DNA from: an uncultured Prevotella sp.
GTDB lineage: Bacteria; Bacteroidota; Bacteroidia; Bacteroidales; Bacteroidaceae
DNA: 35,736 nt
Assembly (NCBI GenBank): GCA_900769275.1
Contig: CAAGGA010000153.1
Coordinates: 1-35,736 of the forward strand
Direction: 5' to 3'
Shown: positions 33,562-35,736 of the stretch, piece after piece
Numbering within the stretch: position 1 is the first letter of the stretch
Layout of the letters: every line of letters begins with the position of its first letter
The notes under the pieces: generated by a model
Database searches by the model: none
Told to the model about the DNA's origin: nothing
What the model saw: only the letters and a program-made list of their open reading frames with translations
Program-made: the position numbers and the translations under genes

Positions 33562-34582
33562 GAGCGAAGTTGTCCATTTCGTTTATCATGTTTACGGCAG
33601 ACTGAACTATAGGATAAGCACATATAGCCCCGGTGCCCTCACCGAGGCGCAGCCCGAGATGCAGGAGCGGTTCTGCCCCCATGGCGTCGAGCATCAGCCT
33701 GTGTCCGCCCTCGTCGCCGCAGTGTCCGAAGACGGCATAGTCCATTACGTCGGCATCTATCGCTCTTGCCGCAAGCATACAGGCGGTCATGATAAAGCCA
33801 TCGACGAGGACAACCATCCGCCTATGTGCCGCCTGAAGCATTCCTCCTATTGCCGCAGCCATCTCGAAGCCGCAGAAATATGCGCACGTTTCCTCTGCAT
33901 CGCATGGAGAAAGAGTGGTCGTATCATGGAAATGGGCAACGGCACGCCTCAGCACGTCATACTTATGGCGTATGCCCTCGTCAGAGAGCCCGCTGCCCGC
34001 ACCTACGCATCTGTCAAGCGGGAGGTCGAGAAAGAGGTGCATCAGGATGCTGGAGGGAGAGGTATTGCCTATTCCCATCTCTCCGAAACTGACGACGTTG
34101 CATCCCTCGGCACAGCATTCCTCCACCTGCTCTGCTCCTATCGCCAAGGCACGCTGCCATTGCTCCGCTGTCATTGCCGGGCGGTGGAGGAAATTCTCCG
34201 TGCCATAGGCTATCTTGCGGTCGATGATTTGTGGGAATGCCTCGCGGTCGAAGTCGTAGTCCACGCCGACATCAACTATCCTCAAGCGGAATCCGTGCTG
34301 GCGACAGAACATATTCACGCCCCCTCCTCCACGGGTATAGTTTATCATCTGTTGCCAAGTCACCTCACGGGGAGAGAACGATACCCCCTCACGCTCTATG
34401 CCATGGTCGCCTCCGAAGAGGACGTGACATGGATGATGCAGTGCAGGAGAGGCGGTCTGCTGTATCAAGGCTATCTGCAAGGCAAGGCTTTCCAGTCTTC
34501 CGAGTGAGCCTTTCGGCTTGTTGAGATTGTCTATCTTCTCCTGTATCGAAGTCGCAAGACTCTTGTCTGTCGGTGTTATCAT
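33536..34582 (-). CDS. cobT: Nicotinate-nucleotide--dimethylbenzimidazole phosphoribosyltransferase (CobT)
   Basis: Activates the lower-ligand base, making alpha-ribazole phosphate from nicotinate mononucleotide. The 348 residues match the family (about 350). Recognisable stretches are NLNKPKGSLGRLE at the N-terminus, FGGDHGIEREGVS, FGEMGIGNTSPSS and the C-terminal RLGEGTGA, whose Glu315 is the expected catalytic base. Its ATG overlaps the cobU stop (ATGA). The preferred lower-ligand base cannot be read from sequence. Confidence 0.96.
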   Translation of the reverse strand: MITPTDKSLATSIQEKIDNLNKPKGSLGRLESLALQIALIQQTASPALHHPCHVLFGGDHGIEREGVSFSPREVTWQQMINYTRGGGGVNMFCRQHGFRLRIVDVGVDYDFDREAFPQIIDRKIAYGTENFLHRPAMTAEQWQRALAIGAEQVEECCAEGCNVVSFGEMGIGNTSPSSILMHLFLDLPLDRCVGAGSGLSDEGIRHKYDVLRRAVAHFHDTTTLSPCDAEETCAYFCGFEMAAAIGGMLQAAHRRMVVLVDGFIMTACMLAARAIDADVMDYAVFGHCGDEGGHRLMLDAMGAEPLLHLGLRLGEGTGAICAYPIVQSAVNMINEMDNFAHANITKYF

Positions 34583-35088
34583 TTTATTTTTACGTTTATT
34601 CCTGAGACCATAAGTATCACTTCGTCTGCTTTTTCAGCGATGTATTGGTTGAGCCAACCCAAGAAGTCGGTGAAGCGCCGCTGCAGGGCATTGGCACTCG
34701 TGCCTCCCATTCCTATCTCGTTGGTCACGAAGATGAAGGTGGCATCCTGCGAGGTGAAGCGGTCAAACTCCTCCTTCATCTCCTCTATGTCGTTCATTCC
34801 CTCGGAGAAAAAGTTGGTAAGCCACAGCGTGCAGCAGTCTATGAGGACAGTCCTGCCCGTGACATCATGCTGGCTGAGGTATTTCTCCTCCTCTATGTTG
34901 GTCCATTCCGGTCCTCTCCTTGCCCTGTGCGCCCTGACCCTCTCACGGAATTCGTCGTCCCAGATATGGGCAGTGGCGAGATAGACAGGATTCGGAGCAA
35001 GCGCCAAAGCCAGTTTCTCGGCGTATGTACTCTTGCCCGAGCGTTGTCCGCCGGTTATCATTATTATCTTCTTCATTCCTTGTTCCAT
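34579..35088 (-). CDS. cobU: Bifunctional adenosylcobinamide kinase / guanylyltransferase (CobU)
   Basis: Phosphorylates adenosylcobinamide and then transfers GMP, giving adenosylcobinamide-GDP for CobS. The 169 residues carry the P-loop GGQRSGKS (13-20), the second motif YLATAHIWDDEF, and RAHRARRGPEW in which His54 is the candidate guanylylated residue. A later ATG at 35076 (MKKIIMITGGQ) is an equally normal start. It is the first gene of the operon; the 157 bases upstream hold a 22-bp tandem repeat and no clear promoter or cobalamin riboswitch. Confidence 0.95.
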   Translation of the reverse strand: MEQGMKKIIMITGGQRSGKSTYAEKLALALAPNPVYLATAHIWDDEFRERVRAHRARRGPEWTNIEEEKYLSQHDVTGRTVLIDCCTLWLTNFFSEGMNDIEEMKEEFDRFTSQDATFIFVTNEIGMGGTSANALQRRFTDFLGWLNQYIAEKADEVILMVSGINVKIK

Positions 35089-35166
35089 TCCATTAGGTGA
35101 GCTGTGAGTGTCACTCTACGCTCATTTTCCATCGGAAACAATCAGCAATATAGTTGGTATCCCATA

Positions 35167-35232
35167 GAGATTACTGCGATATACCATTGAGATTACTGCA
35201 ATATACCATTGAGATTACTCCAATATACCGCA
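35167..35232. repeat. Three tandem 22-bp repeats upstream of cobU
   Basis: Copies start at 35167, 35189 and 35211, with consensus GAGATTACTGCAATATACCA plus TT. Copies 1 and 2 differ at one position and copy 3 at a few. They lie between the stop of the small cysteine-rich gene (35246) and the cobU start, so they could be 3' sequence of one or control sequence of the other. Confidence 0.75.
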
Positions 35233-35245
35233 GGGAATACTCATC

Positions 35246-35680
35246 TCAGTCCACCCAGTTCGGTCGCTCTTCGTAGCTGTCGAAAGGCAAATCTTCCGTC
35301 ACTCCAGCATCTCTCAGAGCCTGAAGCACCATCTCCTGCTCCAACGGAGGGAGGGCAAATGCGCCACGTCGGCGCATGAAATAGCCGTTGCGCCCGAACA
35401 TTTCAATGCAGGCAAAGCGGAAAGTCTCGTACTGAGCGGGGTACATCTTTTCCTGAAATCCTGTAAATCCCCGGGCATAGGTCACGGGTGACGAATTGCG
35501 GTAATGGTGACACTTGTCATTTTTCGTACACTTGGTAGGATTTATGATACGCAGTATCTTCTCCGTCTTCAACAGTTCGTTGTACCCTATGTGACGCAGA
35601 CAAGTATCGGCACACTGGCAATCAGCGTGTATGCATACTGCATATTTGGCAAATAGGGCGGTGTATTCTTTCTTGGGCAT
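35246..35680 (-). CDS. Small cysteine-rich protein of unknown function, DUF6078-like
   Basis: Function unknown. The 144-residue protein starts MPKKEYTALFAKYAVCIHAD and probably belongs to a Bacteroidales family annotated as DUF6078 (recalled, not checked). Two Cys/His clusters stand out: Cys16, His18, Cys21, Cys23, Cys27, His30, then Cys51, Cys57, His58, His59. Their spacing suggests metal binding, zinc or Fe-S. The C-terminal half has aromatic FTGFQEKMYPAQYETFRFA and GRNGYFMRRRGAFALPP. No signal peptide. The ATG directly follows element A4. Any link to the downstream cobalamin operon is unproven. Confidence 0.7.
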   Translation of the reverse strand: MPKKEYTALFAKYAVCIHADCQCADTCLRHIGYNELLKTEKILRIINPTKCTKNDKCHHYRNSSPVTYARGFTGFQEKMYPAQYETFRFACIEMFGRNGYFMRRRGAFALPPLEQEMVLQALRDAGVTEDLPFDSYEERPNWVD

Positions 35681-35736
35681 TGTTGTTTAGTTGTTTGGTT
35701 GTTTAGTTGTTTGGTTGTTTTGTTGATAGTTTTCGA
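35681..35736. repeat. Octamer-armed palindromic element A4 (family A), cut by window end
   Basis: The left arm is five octamers (TTGTTTAG, TTGTTTGG and similar) starting right next to the ATG at 35680. It is followed by the first bases of the family A core (GATAGTTTTCGA). The right arm lies beyond the window. Confidence 0.75.

Noticed and set aside
35089..35245. Cobalamin riboswitch upstream of cobU
   Set aside because: I looked for a B12-box-like conserved core and multi-stem layout but saw only the 22-bp tandem repeat; the gap is also short for a full riboswitch.

Overview
The window is chromosomal DNA of a Bacteroidales bacterium, most likely Prevotella or a close relative. Three things point there. 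Repeated promoter matches follow the Bacteroidetes pattern TTTG-N19/20-TAnnTTTG. Start codons lack Shine-Dalgarno sequences. The gene families are typical: Fkp, GSCFA, DUF4954, a two-CBM20 GH77 enzyme and large ATP-dependent PurL. Genus is inferred, not proven. Almost all of the window is ordinary core metabolism. No phage, complete IS, CRISPR array, rRNA or tRNA was recognised.

Layout. 1-5.3 kb: purL and a secreted LysM/M23 peptidase, both leftward. 5.6-9.1 kb: a secreted two-propeller GH43 protein whose end overlaps the first of two half-size chromate-transporter genes. 9.3-13.8 kb: malQ and class I fumarase, leftward, with a large hairpin before malQ's convergent neighbour and a classic terminator after fumarase. 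14.1-20.2 kb: hflX, a DUF4954 beta-helix protein and an M16 protease, leftward. 20.5-23.4 kb: an OmpA-type lipoprotein, a DNA/RNA endonuclease and a GSCFA protein, rightward. 23.4-23.9 kb: a decayed transglutaminase-like gene and a 120-bp MITE-like insertion. 23.9-28.4 kb: a phosphoethanolamine-transferase gene interrupted at a G8 tract, then fkp. 28.5-35.1 kb: a plant-type MTA/SAH nucleosidase and a late cobalamin operon (cobU-cobT-cobS-cbiP-cobD-cbiB). 35.2-35.7 kb: a small cysteine-rich protein.

The cobalamin genes cover aminopropanol-arm formation, corrin amidation and nucleotide-loop assembly. No corrin-ring genes and no cobalamin riboswitch are visible here. Fkp and the phosphoethanolamine transferase suggest cell-surface decoration.

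The most unusual signal is not a gene. Eleven gene-to-gene junctions carry palindromic elements of about 55-180 bp. Their arms are degenerate short tandem repeats, with an 8-bp period in families A and B and a 7-bp period in family C. Short cores are shared between copies. Each copy's two arms pair with each other, while arm sequence differs between copies. In families A and B nearly every octamer contains TAG or TAA on each strand, and 8 is not a multiple of 3, so a few octamers stop translation in all frames. Five genes (hflX, nuclease, mtn, cbiB, cobS) take their stop codon from such an arm, and several others start a few bases after one.
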